Shown here piece after piece: positions 33,882 to 43,483 of a DNA stretch of 61,466 bases (positions within the stretch are counted from its first letter, which is position 1; each line of letters begins with the position of its first letter). This DNA comes from Candidatus Saccharimonadales bacterium (GTDB lineage Bacteria; Patescibacteriota; Saccharimonadia; Saccharimonadales; Saccharimonadaceae): NCBI GenBank assembly GCA_030146045.1, contig JASLDG010000006.1, positions 1 through 61,466 on the forward strand, in the 5' to 3' direction. The position numbers and the translations under genes are program-made. Below the pieces are notes generated by a model. The model was not told the DNA's origin and made no database searches. It saw only the letters and a program-made list of their open reading frames with translations.

Positions 33882-35032
33882 GGTTGAAGCGCCTTGGTCT
33901 TGACCGCAAGATCATCAAACGCAGCTTTAACTTCGCTAAACGGAATCGTATGCTGCGGCGCCTGGACTTTAACGGGCTGGCCAAACGTAAGAGCTGCCGT
34001 CAGTGTCGTGCTCGTTTTGGCGCCGTTCTGATCTTTCTCATCCTTGTAGCTGATAGTCGTTAACTGGTGCGATTGCTTCTGCATACGTAGCTCAATCACA
34101 CCAGAATCAGCGCCAGCCGCATTATTGGATCGTTGAGCTGCAGCTTGTTTCGTGCGCTCGCTTACTTGCTTGCACGATGCAGACTTCGTAAACACCTGCG
34201 TCTGCTCAATCGCCGCGCCGAAGTCCTGTAGCTGTCGGCTCTTCAGTGTCACAGCGTATCCTATCGTATCTTTATCATCGTTCAATCGGTGCTTCACCGC
34301 CAAAAATTGATGCCGTTCATACAATTGACGCACTTCACGAGCAGCCGCATCGTCATCGGAAATACGCTGCGCAATACTCTTCACACAATCGAGTCCTTGC
34401 TTCAGATCACTCGCGCCCCCCGCTATATCCTCGGGCGCCACCGCAATCCATTTGTCAGCCAAGCGGTCAACAATTGGTCGCACTAACGTTTGAAACTGCT
34501 GGCGAATCTCGGCTCGCACCGCGTCAACACTCTTACCCGCCTGCGCAGCGGTAGCCTCGGTGATTGAAAGAAGTGATCGTTCGAGAATCATAGTGTAGAG
34601 CTTTTCTGTATCGTCTATCTTAAAGTAGAGAGTGTCGCCGACATATGCCGCATTTCCCTTTACGACAAAGCTTGCGTTATCTTGCGCCGATGGCACACCC
34701 ATCGTTAGTGCCGCCGAAAGCTGCCCATCGGTCGCAGTACCGAGACTCTTCAGGCTCACTGTTGTCGTACTCGTCGGCGACATCGCCTTAAACGATCCAT
34801 CAATGCCCGTCGATGGTGCCGTCGCGGCCTTAAATAAACTCTCCGCGACAATACGCTCAGCGTTCTGAAGCCAAGACAGATACGCAGCCGTAGCACCTCC
34901 ACCTACAACGACACACACAAGAGCGCCCCCGATAATCAGCTTCTTTTGCCACGACGTGCGTGCCACAAACCACTTAAAACCTGTCGTCGATCGAACTGCC
35001 GTCATGAGACGTTTCTTGGCTTTTTTCACCAT
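33878..35032 (-). CDS. Unknown membrane-anchored extracytoplasmic protein
   Basis: 384 residues from ATG 35032 (MVKKAKKRL), preceded by AAGGAG/AAGGGG; the longer frame starts in the neighbouring NUDIX gene. Basic N-terminus, one membrane segment (about 32-55), then a long outside region rich in Thr, Ser and Ala (TSTTTVSLKSLGTATDGQL), a helical section with Cys residues (GLDCVKS, SASCKQV), and a C-terminal beta-like part. The overall plan resembles LppX/LprG-type or substrate-binding folds, but I cannot assign a family. Coupled to the next gene. Confidence 0.75.
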   Translation of the reverse strand: MVKKAKKRLMTAVRSTTGFKWFVARTSWQKKLIIGGALVCVVVGGGATAAYLSWLQNAERIVAESLFKAATAPSTGIDGSFKAMSPTSTTTVSLKSLGTATDGQLSAALTMGVPSAQDNASFVVKGNAAYVGDTLYFKIDDTEKLYTMILERSLLSITEATAAQAGKSVDAVRAEIRQQFQTLVRPIVDRLADKWIAVAPEDIAGGASDLKQGLDCVKSIAQRISDDDAAAREVRQLYERHQFLAVKHRLNDDKDTIGYAVTLKSRQLQDFGAAIEQTQVFTKSASCKQVSERTKQAAAQRSNNAAGADSGVIELRMQKQSHQLTTISYKDEKDQNGAKTSTTLTAALTFGQPVKVQAPQHTIPFSEVKAAFDDLAVKTKALQP

Positions 35033-35087
35033 ATAAACCCCTTGCTCCTTATTGCTTATACTAAGCGTATCATATTTACCTCGAAAA

Positions 35088-35561
35088 TTAGACCGTGTCA
35101 AAATACGGTTCGACGGTGCCGCTGACGAGCATATGCTGAATAGCTCGATAGCTTGAGCGGTCATCAGCACGACGCGCAATATCATCAAGTGGCACCCATT
35201 CGCACTCAGCAATCTCACTCGCCTGTAATACGATCTCACCTTTGGGGACTGTATCGGTCGTAAAAAAATAATGAAGTCGATCTAGAAAGCCGAACTTCTC
35301 TGGAATATAGCCACAGCTCAAAAAGGAGACGTTTGATGGCTCAAGTACCATGCCGACCTCTTCTTCAGTTTCGCGAATCGCCGCCACAAGTGGAGACTCA
35401 CCTGGATCGACCACGCCACCAGGAAATGTCCAAAAATCCTTATATGTCGCCTTAACCATCAAGACTGTTGCATCTCGACGAAGCACCATGGCAGCGCTTA
35501 CCCGCTTGCCTGGCAATGAATTGTACCATGCACGATTCTCTTCAACCGTATAGGTTGGCAT
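35088..35561 (-). CDS. NUDIX hydrolase
   Basis: 157 residues with a full Nudix box GGVVDPGESPLVAAIRETEEEVGM (G-x5-E-x7-RE-x2-EE-x-G). It hydrolyses a nucleoside diphosphate linked to another group; substrate unknown. Its start shares a base with the RNase Y stop (TAATG), so it may help nucleotide or RNA-end clean-up, but this is context only. Confidence 0.9.
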   Translation of the reverse strand: MPTYTVEENRAWYNSLPGKRVSAAMVLRRDATVLMVKATYKDFWTFPGGVVDPGESPLVAAIRETEEEVGMVLEPSNVSFLSCGYIPEKFGFLDRLHYFFTTDTVPKGEIVLQASEIAECEWVPLDDIARRADDRSSYRAIQHMLVSGTVEPYFDTV

Positions 35562-37051
35562 TATTTCGCGAACTCCACGGCGCGTGTCTCACGGATCACG
35601 TTCACTTTGATCGTACCAGGATACTGCATCGTGCTCTCAACTTTATTCGCAATATCACGAGCGAGTTTAATTGCGCTCAAATCGTCGACACGCTTTGGAC
35701 TGACGATGACACGCACTTCACGACCAGCACTTATGGCGTACGCCTTATCGATACCATCAAAACTCGTGGCAATGTTTTCAAGATCACGCATACGCTCGAC
35801 GAAATTCTCGGCACTGATATTGCGCGCACCAGGACGTGCTGCGCTAAGGGCATCACACACACGAACTACTAATGCCTCTGGGGTGGTCGCTTCAATATCA
35901 TCATGATGTGCTTCAATCGCATGAACGATATCTTCTTTCATGCCATATTTGCGGGCAAGCTCGGCTCCGATGTGATGATGCTTACCCTCCATCTTGTGCG
36001 TGACAGCCTTACCGACATCATGAAGCAATGTCGCAATTTTAGCCGTACGGACATCTGCACCAATCTCTTCCGCAATAAGGCCAGCCAGATGCGCCATCTC
36101 GGTGCAATGAAGCAAAACATTCTGACCATAGCTGGTACGGAATTTCAACTCACCAAGGAGATGGAGCATTTCGCGCGGAATACCCGTCACGCCAACCTCA
36201 CGGGCTGCGTCTTCACCCGCACGGATGACTTCTTTCTCGATCTGCTTCTCGGCCTTCGCCACAACTTCTTCGATACGGCCCGGATGGATACGACCGTCTT
36301 TCATCAGAGCTTCGAGGGCGAGACGTGCAACTTGACGACGGACAGGGTCGAAGCTCGATAGCACAATCATACCTGGCGTATCGTCAACCAAAATATCAAC
36401 GCCCGTTGCACGCTGCAATGCCTGGATATTGCGACCTTCCTTACCGATAATTCGGCCCTTCATTTCGTCATCGGTTAATTTGATTGCTGTCACTGTGCGT
36501 TCAGCTGTCACTTCGGAGCTCATGCGCTCCATCGCCGTGAGAATAATCATCTCAGCCTGCTCTTCGGCCGTTTCCATTGCATCTTTTTGCAACTTAGCAA
36601 CAAGCCCTGTCAAATCATCCTTGATATCTCGCTCGGTCATTGTCATCAGCTTCTCGGCCGCATCCTGCTTGCTAAGCTTGGCTATTTTTTCAAGCTTATC
36701 TTGCTGACGCGTTCGAATATCACGAATCTCATCCTTTAGTTTTTCAACCTCATCCTCTTGTGTACGTAGCTTCTCGGCTCGTTTATCAAGCTCATCAAGC
36801 TTGCGATCAAGATTCTGCTCGCGATCAACCAAGCGCGTCTCAGTTTTTTTCCACTCTTTGCGTCGATCATCTTCGAGTTTCAGCACCTCATCCTTGGCCT
36901 TGAGCACAATATCGCTTGCTTTCGTTTGCGCCTTTGCAACGAGTTGATCAGCCTTTTTACGACCAGTCGCAGCACGCTGACGATCATAGACTACCGTTCC
37001 GCCAATACCAAAAACAACTCCTGCAATTGCAGCAATTATTCCTTCTACCAT
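35561..37051 (-). CDS. rny: Ribonuclease Y
   Basis: 496 residues from ATG 37051 (MVEGII), preceded by AAAGGA; ATG 37081 has no site. N-terminal membrane anchor (1-22), long coiled coil (about 30-180, rich in Lys, Glu and Asp), KH domain with GRIIGKEGRNIQALQ, and HD domain with LLHDVGKAV. This is the standard RNase Y layout at slightly less than usual length. Initiates mRNA decay at the membrane in bacteria without RNase E. Confidence 0.96.
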   Translation of the reverse strand: MVEGIIAAIAGVVFGIGGTVVYDRQRAATGRKKADQLVAKAQTKASDIVLKAKDEVLKLEDDRRKEWKKTETRLVDREQNLDRKLDELDKRAEKLRTQEDEVEKLKDEIRDIRTRQQDKLEKIAKLSKQDAAEKLMTMTERDIKDDLTGLVAKLQKDAMETAEEQAEMIILTAMERMSSEVTAERTVTAIKLTDDEMKGRIIGKEGRNIQALQRATGVDILVDDTPGMIVLSSFDPVRRQVARLALEALMKDGRIHPGRIEEVVAKAEKQIEKEVIRAGEDAAREVGVTGIPREMLHLLGELKFRTSYGQNVLLHCTEMAHLAGLIAEEIGADVRTAKIATLLHDVGKAVTHKMEGKHHHIGAELARKYGMKEDIVHAIEAHHDDIEATTPEALVVRVCDALSAARPGARNISAENFVERMRDLENIATSFDGIDKAYAISAGREVRVIVSPKRVDDLSAIKLARDIANKVESTMQYPGTIKVNVIRETRAVEFAK

Positions 37052-37229
37052 ATTTCGTCCTTTCTCTGCCCCTCTCGCCATGTCGGGTAACTGACAGAAA
37101 ACTGTGCAAGAAGGCGCACATAGTCAAGAGATAAACAGAATCGTATCAAAAATTAAAATGAATCAAATGCTTGTATGTATATATAAGCTATCTTTACTAT
37201 AGCGCGCGTACCTTACATGGCGCAAGGCT

Positions 37230-37619
37230 CTATTTGCGCGGTTTTGTAATATGCGCCTCAGCGCCATACTCAGGCATGACAAGCATGTCATTTTCACCGT
37301 TAGTGAGTCGACGTGTGGCGCTCTGGATCCAATCCTCACCCGTTTCACCAATGATCGGCACCGAAAGCGTGTCGCTGAGCGTATTCATAACTGTCAGCCC
37401 AATCCGTAACCCTGTAAAACTCCCGGGGCCACGATAGACACCTATTGCAGTTATATCCTGAAATGATGCACTGTGCTTCGCCAAGCAATCGCGTAAAAAC
37501 GCCAAAAGCCCATGGGCTAATTGACGATCGGCTTGCCACTCATACCATACTGCTACATCATCATTGGTAACAATCCCAACTCGACAAAGTCCACTCCGCG
37601 TATCTAACAACACAATCAT
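37230..37619 (-). CDS. tsaB: Short TsaB (t6A synthesis partner)
   Basis: 129 residues; TsaB is usually about 220-230. The conserved N-terminal ASKHA subdomain is present (MIVLLDTRSG, YRGPGSFTGLRIGL), but the C-terminal half is missing. With TsaD, TsaE and TsaC it makes N6-threonylcarbamoyl-adenosine on ANN-decoding tRNAs. It overlaps tsaE by 4 bases. TsaD and TsaC are not in the window. Confidence 0.85.
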   Translation of the reverse strand: MIVLLDTRSGLCRVGIVTNDDVAVWYEWQADRQLAHGLLAFLRDCLAKHSASFQDITAIGVYRGPGSFTGLRIGLTVMNTLSDTLSVPIIGETGEDWIQSATRRLTNGENDMLVMPEYGAEAHITKPRK

Positions 37620-38077
37620 CGAGCAACTCCCTCAGCAATACGCTGCGATCGATCACCGCCACTTTCTATTACTACTGAGCGGCCTTCATCGGCCGTCATC
37701 TGGATGCGCACGATTAAACGATCGGCAGGAAGGACATTATTAACCACGTCCGCCCACTCAATAATAGTAATGACGTTAGGCGCACCCATATTTTCACGCA
37801 CGTCACTCGCCATAATCCCCGCCTCACCAAGCCGGTAAAAATCATAATGTACAAGATGTTGCTTTGAAGATGTTTGGTACTCACGACTAATCGTGAAGCT
37901 CGGACTCTGAACTGTCTCGTCAATCTCCATGCCCCGGGCGATCCCTTTTGTCAGCGTCGTCTTACCCGCACCAACATCGCCAATCAGCTCTATCACATCA
38001 CCACCTGTAAGCAACCTACCGAGCCGTTCGCCAAGATCTTTCATCGCTTGTTCATTTTTTACCTCAATCATCGTCAT
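37616..38077 (-). CDS. tsaE: TsaE, ATPase for t6A tRNA modification
   Basis: 153 residues. Walker A ELIGDVGAGKTTLTKGIARG, SPSFTISREY (typical SPT/SPSF motif), HYDFYRL, and IIEWADVV with the Walker B-like Glu. P-loop ATPase that resets the TsaB-TsaD complex in the cytoplasm. First gene of the pair with tsaB; divergent from pilB. Confidence 0.95.
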   Translation of the reverse strand: MTMIEVKNEQAMKDLGERLGRLLTGGDVIELIGDVGAGKTTLTKGIARGMEIDETVQSPSFTISREYQTSSKQHLVHYDFYRLGEAGIMASDVRENMGAPNVITIIEWADVVNNVLPADRLIVRIQMTADEGRSVVIESGGDRSQRIAEGVAR

Positions 38078-38153
38078 CTATTTTAACACGCCCCTTAATA
38101 TATCATTACCATGCCGCGCCGGAAAACCACTGGTGTTTTCGGAAGGTGTCGAT

Positions 38154-38159
38154 TATAAT
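38154..38159 (+). promoter_or_regulatory. -10 box of the pil operon
   Basis: TATAAT, 14 bases before the pilB ATG at 38174; predicted leader of about 8 bases. Confidence 0.55.
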
Positions 38160-38173
38160 TTAGCGTAAGCATC

Positions 38174-39955
38174 ATGCGTATATCAGACGGAACCATCGAG
38201 AAGCTCCTATTACAGGGAGATCACGTCACCGACGAACAACTTTCTCAGCTGAAAGCAGAGGGGGCACGTTCAAGGCGTCCCTTGCAAGATCTTGTTATCC
38301 AAGAAGATATTATGAGCGAGGCTGCCCTTACTCAGCTCTTTGCCGAATATGCCGACCTTCCTTTTATCGTCCTCGATCCTAAGGATATACCACCTGACGT
38401 ACTCATGCACATCCCTGAAAACATCGCTCGGCAGTATAATGCCGTGCTATTTCGGATTGACGAAGATGGTCTCCAGCATCTGGCCATGGATGATCCTGAC
38501 GATGTCCAGGCAGTTGACTTTATCCAAAAGCAAATTGGCGATAACACTAAGATTTACATCGCACCGCATGATAATATTCTCGCTGCTCTCGATAACTATC
38601 GCGGCGATGTCGACAAAGAGTTGAACGATGTTATTGATATCCAGCGTGAAGAAGATACCGCCAATGACAAGGTGAGCGATGAGGATGTTGCCGAGAATTC
38701 ACCAATTGCTCAGACCATCAACCTATTACTTGAGTATGCAATTCGTTCGCATGCCAGTGATATTCATATTGAACCTCGAGAAGATTTTGTCCAGATCCGG
38801 TATCGTATTGATGGTGTTCTGCACGAAGTTAATCGCTTGCCGCGCAATGTTCATGCCGCGTTGATCAGTCGCCTTAAAATTCTGTCCAATCTTAAGATCG
38901 ATGAACGTCGTGTACCACAAGATGGCCGCTTTAAAATTAAAGTCGGCGGCAAACAATACGCGCTGCGCGTCAGCACCTTGCCGATCGCCGATGGCGAAAA
39001 GGTTGTCATGCGTATCCTCGACGAGTCCAACCAAGCTGTTACTCTTGACCAGCTCGGATATTGGGGACATTCATTTGAAGTCATCACCAAGGCTATGCAT
39101 GAACCGCATGGCATGATCCTCGTCACCGGCCCAACCGGCTCCGGTAAATCAACAAGCTTGTTTAGCGTTCTAACGCAGCTTAATCATCCGGACGTCAATA
39201 TCTCCACTATCGAGGACCCAGTTGAGTATAAAATTCCAGGCGTTAACCAAACCCAAACCAACGTTAAGGCTGGTATGACCTTTGCCTCTGGCCTCCGCGC
39301 GTTGCTGCGTCAGGACCCAAACATTATCATGGTCGGTGAGATTCGTGACGGCGAAACAGCCAACTTGGGCGTGCAGGCGGCTTTGACGGGACATTTGGTT
39401 TTCAGCACCCTTCACACCAACAATGCTGCCACCACCTTGCCACGTTTACTTGATATGGAAATTGAGCCATTTTTGATTGCAAGTACCGTACGCGCTGTCG
39501 TCGGACAGCGTCTCGTGCGTCGCATTGACCGCGAAACACGCATCGCCTATGCGCCAACCGAAGAGGAAAAACAGGCATTTATCCAAATGTTCAATCTTCG
39601 TGAAGGTCAAACGTTCAAGCACATCCATGAGCTTGAAAAACAAGCGGCGGCCGCAGGTGTCGGAGGTGACACACCTCTCAGTACGACCGAAACAGATATT
39701 AAAGTGCTCTACAAACCTGCCGAGACTGAAGATGTTAACGGCAAGCATGACGGCTTTAAGGGGCGTGTCGGCATCTACGAAGTACTCGACAATACACTTT
39801 CTATCCAAAAAATGATTACCAGCAATGCAACAGCTAACCAAATCCAGGAACAAGCAATCAAAGAGGGGATGATTACAATGCAGACAGATGGGCTCGTCAA
39901 GGCACTTCGAGGTGAGACAACAATAGAAGAAATACTGAGGGTAACAAGGGAATAA
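38174..39955 (+). CDS. pilB: Type IV pilus assembly ATPase PilB, cysteine-free
   Basis: 593 residues. N-terminal MshE-N/GspE-N domain (1-150), then the secretion ATPase core: SDIHIEP, Walker A TGPTGSGKSTSL, TIEDPVEYKIPG (Asp box), Walker B IIMVGEIRDGETA, and GHLVFSTLHTN (His box). Hexameric cytoplasmic motor for pilus extension. After QRLVRRI, where PilB/GspE normally have a four-Cys zinc motif, there is a Cys-free insert (about residues 455-530); the whole protein has no cysteine. First gene of the pil operon. Confidence 0.96.
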   Translation: MRISDGTIEKLLLQGDHVTDEQLSQLKAEGARSRRPLQDLVIQEDIMSEAALTQLFAEYADLPFIVLDPKDIPPDVLMHIPENIARQYNAVLFRIDEDGLQHLAMDDPDDVQAVDFIQKQIGDNTKIYIAPHDNILAALDNYRGDVDKELNDVIDIQREEDTANDKVSDEDVAENSPIAQTINLLLEYAIRSHASDIHIEPREDFVQIRYRIDGVLHEVNRLPRNVHAALISRLKILSNLKIDERRVPQDGRFKIKVGGKQYALRVSTLPIADGEKVVMRILDESNQAVTLDQLGYWGHSFEVITKAMHEPHGMILVTGPTGSGKSTSLFSVLTQLNHPDVNISTIEDPVEYKIPGVNQTQTNVKAGMTFASGLRALLRQDPNIIMVGEIRDGETANLGVQAALTGHLVFSTLHTNNAATTLPRLLDMEIEPFLIASTVRAVVGQRLVRRIDRETRIAYAPTEEEKQAFIQMFNLREGQTFKHIHELEKQAAAAGVGGDTPLSTTETDIKVLYKPAETEDVNGKHDGFKGRVGIYEVLDNTLSIQKMITSNATANQIQEQAIKEGMITMQTDGLVKALRGETTIEEILRVTRE

Positions 39956-39959
39956 TATT

Positions 39960-41186
39960 ATGCCACGATACAAATACATAGCAACAACAGAAAATGGCGC
40001 ACCTGCGGACGGTATGCTTGACGCCCCTGATCAGGGAAGCGCCGTTGAACTTCTTAAGAAACAGCATCTTCGACCCTTGAGCGTCACTCTTGACATCGGC
40101 AAAAAAGGCTTTAGTCTTGACAGCCTTCTTGGCGGCAAAAAAGTCAAGTCTGACGACCTTGTTATCTTTACGCGCCAGCTCAGTGCCATGGTCAGCGCCG
40201 GCGTCCCCCTCCTCCGCTCGCTCAGTTCCCTCGAACAGCACTCGGAAAGTCCAGCACTCAAGGCAATTCTTGTCGATATCATCAAAGACGTCGAGGGCGG
40301 TGCACCGCTCGCCGATTCGCTCGGCAAACACCCTGAAACCTTCAGCGACGTCTACGTCAACATGGTGCGTGCCGGTGAAGCTGCCGGTATTCTTGACGAA
40401 ATTCTCAAGCGCCTCGCCCTCCAGCAGGAAAAGAATGCCACTATCCGCAAAAAAGTCAAAGGCGCCATGACCTACCCGATGGTGCTGATCGTCATTACAG
40501 TCATTGCCTTCTTCGGCCTGATGCTTTTCGTCATTCCGCAAATCGGCAACATCCTGACCAGCCTCGGCGGCCCAGACGCAGAACTTCCATTCATTACTAA
40601 GATGATGCTCGGTTTCAGCTCTTTCATGTTAAGCTATTGGTTCATTATCATTCCTGCTTTTATCGGTGGCACCTGGGGACTACTCCGCTATATTAAAACC
40701 CCTGGCGGCAAGCGCCAGTTCCATAAGTTCGTCTTAAAGGTTCCTGCGGTCAACGGCGTCATCCAAAAGGTTATCATCGCGCGATTCGCCCGTACCTTCT
40801 CGTCACTTGCTGGCGCCGGTGTTTCAATCATTGAGACGCTAACCGTGACCGCACATGCACTCGGTAATACCGTCTACGAGCAGGCGCTACTTGACTCAGT
40901 CGAGCAGATCAAGAACGGTAAGCAGCTCTCACGCGTACTCGAAGAAGATAACCTCTTCCCCGCAATCGTGTCACAAATGCTCGCCGTCGGTGAAGAGACC
41001 GGACAAACTGACACCGTTCTGGTAAAGGTGGCTGAATTTTATGAGGAAGAGGTCGATACTGCAATTAACAGCCTCAGCTCCATTATCGAGCCTGTCATGA
41101 TCGTTATTATGGGCTCAGTTGTTGGTCTTGTTGCGGCCAGCGTCATGGGGCCAATTGCAAGTCTTGCTCAAAACATTAAGGGCTAG
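39960..41186 (+). CDS. pilC: Type IV pilus inner-membrane platform protein PilC
   Basis: 408 residues. Two GspF domains each with FARTFSSL/FTRQLSAM-type starts (LVIFTRQLSAMVSAGVPLLRSL and IARFARTFSSLAGAGVSIIETL) and three membrane helices in the usual places. Anchors the motor and guides pilin addition. 4 bases after pilB with an AAGGGA site. Confidence 0.96.
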   Translation: MPRYKYIATTENGAPADGMLDAPDQGSAVELLKKQHLRPLSVTLDIGKKGFSLDSLLGGKKVKSDDLVIFTRQLSAMVSAGVPLLRSLSSLEQHSESPALKAILVDIIKDVEGGAPLADSLGKHPETFSDVYVNMVRAGEAAGILDEILKRLALQQEKNATIRKKVKGAMTYPMVLIVITVIAFFGLMLFVIPQIGNILTSLGGPDAELPFITKMMLGFSSFMLSYWFIIIPAFIGGTWGLLRYIKTPGGKRQFHKFVLKVPAVNGVIQKVIIARFARTFSSLAGAGVSIIETLTVTAHALGNTVYEQALLDSVEQIKNGKQLSRVLEEDNLFPAIVSQMLAVGEETGQTDTVLVKVAEFYEEEVDTAINSLSSIIEPVMIVIMGSVVGLVAASVMGPIASLAQNIKG

Positions 41187-41206
41187 GCGTAAGCAGAATG
41201 ACATGC

Positions 41207-41212
41207 TATACT
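41207..41212 (+). promoter_or_regulatory. Extended -10 box before pilM
   Basis: TGC-TATACT between pilC and pilM; a possible second promoter allowing pilMNO to be expressed separately from pilBC. Confidence 0.5.
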
Positions 41213-41238
41213 AGCATCAATACAACAACGTGGGCATC

Positions 41239-42291
41239 ATGAATAGATTATTTTACCAAGACAAACCAATTATCGGCGTCGATATTAGCAGCACGGACCT
41301 CAAGGTCATGTCGATTGACGCCAAGCATCATATCGTACAAGGTTATGGTAACCTTGACCTCGATCCACTACGTATCAAAAAAGCGTTTGACGAAGAAGAC
41401 ACTTACCTTTCCGATAGCCTCGTTGGACTTCTTGATAAAAAACTTGTAGGATCACTCGCCAGCGACCAGGTCGTGCTTGGTATCCCGACCGTTCGTACAT
41501 TCTCGCGTACCTTTACTGTTCCGCTCTCTGCCGAGAAAACACTTAAGGACGCAGTTGCCATAGAGGTATCGCAATATATCCCAATTCCGCTCCCCCTCCT
41601 ATACGTTGATTACGAAATTATCGAGCGAGACGACCAGAATTTAACCGTCATTATGAGCGCCGTACCTCGCAAGATTGTCGACACTGCTATTGCCGCATGT
41701 GAAACGGCAGGCCTTGCTGTCAACATGATTGAACCTGCTATTAACGCCGTTGCACGTGTTCTTAAGGCGACCGAAGATGGTCATCTTCCGACAGTGATCG
41801 TCGACATTGGCGCTGCCAATACCGATATTGCCGTTCTTGATGGTTCAATCCGTATTACTGGGGGCACCGGTACTGGTGGCAATACATTTACTCTTGATAT
41901 TGCCAAAAAACTGAGCGTCACACTTGAAAACGCACACCAGCTGAAGGTCTTGAACGGCCTTGCGCCGGGCGCACGCCAAGAAAAAATTACCGCAGCTTTG
42001 CGCCCATCACTTCGTAGTATTATTACCGAAACCCGAAAGGTTATCCGCTACTACAATGAACGCCTTAGCAATAACCGTCGACTTGAACAAGTCCTGATCG
42101 TTGGTAGCGGCAGTAACGTACCTGGTATTGGTGAGTACTTTACGAACGAACTCGTGATGCCAGCTCGCACAGCTAATCCTTGGCAGCAACTTGACTTCGG
42201 TAGCCTTCCGCAACCCGCTAAGCAATTTCGCTCACGCTACATTACCGTAGCAGGTCTCGCGAACGTGAACAAAGGGGAGATGTGGCAATGA
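41239..42291 (+). CDS. pilM: Type IV pilus assembly protein PilM
   Basis: 350 residues from ATG 41239 (MNRLFYQDKP); GTG 41230 is an alternative. Actin-like ATPase fold: IIGVDISSTDLKV (phosphate 1), VVDIGAANTDIAVLDG (phosphate 2), VLIVGSGSNVPGI. Cytoplasmic ring partner of PilN. It ends in TGA overlapping the pilN ATG. Confidence 0.94.
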   Translation: MNRLFYQDKPIIGVDISSTDLKVMSIDAKHHIVQGYGNLDLDPLRIKKAFDEEDTYLSDSLVGLLDKKLVGSLASDQVVLGIPTVRTFSRTFTVPLSAEKTLKDAVAIEVSQYIPIPLPLLYVDYEIIERDDQNLTVIMSAVPRKIVDTAIAACETAGLAVNMIEPAINAVARVLKATEDGHLPTVIVDIGAANTDIAVLDGSIRITGGTGTGGNTFTLDIAKKLSVTLENAHQLKVLNGLAPGARQEKITAALRPSLRSIITETRKVIRYYNERLSNNRRLEQVLIVGSGSNVPGIGEYFTNELVMPARTANPWQQLDFGSLPQPAKQFRSRYITVAGLANVNKGEMWQ

Positions 42292-42842
42292 TCAATTTAT
42301 TACCAGACGAATATAAAAAAGATCTTCGTTCGGCACGAATGAATGTCGCCCTTCTTCGCTATAATATGTTCGCTATCATTGCGGTCGTTGTCCTTGGGGT
42401 TGCATGGGGCATGTTCTCGGTTTCGCTCAATCTCACCGAAGGTAATGCCAAGGCCGAAAGTAAGAAAAACCAAGATGATGCACGTCAATATGATACCGCA
42501 AAGAAAGAATGGGAAGACTACAATAAAAATCTCGCATTTGCAAAGCAAATCTTAGGAGACCAAGTAAGCTACACCCAAGCAATCGTCCGCGTCACGGAAC
42601 TGATGCCAAAAAACACCGTGCTCGATAATCTTAATTTATCAGCACAAGATTTCGGCAATCAAGTCGTACTCTCTGCGCACGCTAAAACACGTGACGATGC
42701 ACTTAAAATTAAAGAGAGTTTCGAAAAGTCAGACTTCTTCTCTAATGTATTTTTCCAAAGCATCACCGAAACAGATGGGTCGAAGAGTGATTATCCGGTC
42801 GGTGTCAATATCAGTGTCAAAATTAACAAGGTGAAAAACTAA
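42288..42842 (+). CDS. pilN: Type IV pilus assembly protein PilN
   Basis: 184 residues from ATG 42288, which overlaps the pilM stop; AAGGGGAG lies 8 bases upstream (a GTG at 42282 is less likely). The conserved MINLLPDEYKKDLR binds PilM, followed by one membrane segment (about 25-45) and a coiled-coil/ferredoxin-like outside domain. Links the PilM ring to PilO. Confidence 0.92.
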   Translation: MINLLPDEYKKDLRSARMNVALLRYNMFAIIAVVVLGVAWGMFSVSLNLTEGNAKAESKKNQDDARQYDTAKKEWEDYNKNLAFAKQILGDQVSYTQAIVRVTELMPKNTVLDNLNLSAQDFGNQVVLSAHAKTRDDALKIKESFEKSDFFSNVFFQSITETDGSKSDYPVGVNISVKINKVKN

Positions 42843-43483
42843 TGGTCAACAAAAAGTCAGCCTCAGGAATTACCGCACCAAAGCTTCGACTTATCTTAAT
42901 TGCGACGATTGTTCTCTTGATCATCGCAGGAGGTTTTGGGTTCGCGTTTGCTCGTGAACAGCTTGTAAAGCGTGCAGCCGACGTTGCCATCGCGACTGCC
43001 TCTGAGAAAGAAAGTAAAAAGAATAAAGATGCGCTTCGTAGCATTGAATCAAAACTAAGTGAAAATCGTGACGAAGTAAAACGAACGAGCGAAATTGTTG
43101 CTCCTCTTGATAATTTTGAGTACCAGGTTCGTATTATCAAGGACGTACAAGCATATGCAGCTAAGGCAGGTGTCACCATTCGTGGCTTCTCATTCACAAG
43201 CGATGTTGCCGCAGCAGGCTCGGCGTCAGGAACAACGTCTGGCTCAGCGGCTGCAGCAAGCGGTACTGCGGCTACGTCACCTGCCATCAGCGGTCTTAAG
43301 AAAGTGACGACCACCGTAGAGCTCGAGTCGCCGATTGGCTACAAGAATGTCATGAACTTCCTCTATTATCTTGAAAATAACCTAACAAAGATGCAACTAC
43401 AAGGTGTCTCACTCACGCGTGATCCGGCAAAAAATGAGATTACCGCTGGAGCGCTTAATCTGGAGGTCTACGTAAAGCAATGA
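42842..43483 (+). CDS. pilO: Type IV pilus assembly protein PilO
   Basis: 213 residues. Membrane segment (about 15-35), coiled coil (about 45-85), then an Ala/Ser/Thr-rich linker (SGTTSGSAAAASGTAATSP) and a ferredoxin-like domain (VTTVELESPIGYKNVMNFLYYLE). The start shares a base with the pilN stop. Position and layout make it PilO despite low similarity. Confidence 0.88.
   Translation: MVNKKSASGITAPKLRLILIATIVLLIIAGGFGFAFAREQLVKRAADVAIATASEKESKKNKDALRSIESKLSENRDEVKRTSEIVAPLDNFEYQVRIIKDVQAYAAKAGVTIRGFSFTSDVAAAGSASGTTSGSAAAASGTAATSPAISGLKKVTTTVELESPIGYKNVMNFLYYLENNLTKMQLQGVSLTRDPAKNEITAGALNLEVYVKQ

Noticed and set aside
42282..42291. TGA at the end of pilM as a possible recoded Gly codon (as in related candidate phyla)
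   Set aside because: The stop coincides with the normal PilM end and overlaps the pilN start; no gene in the window needs TGA read-through.
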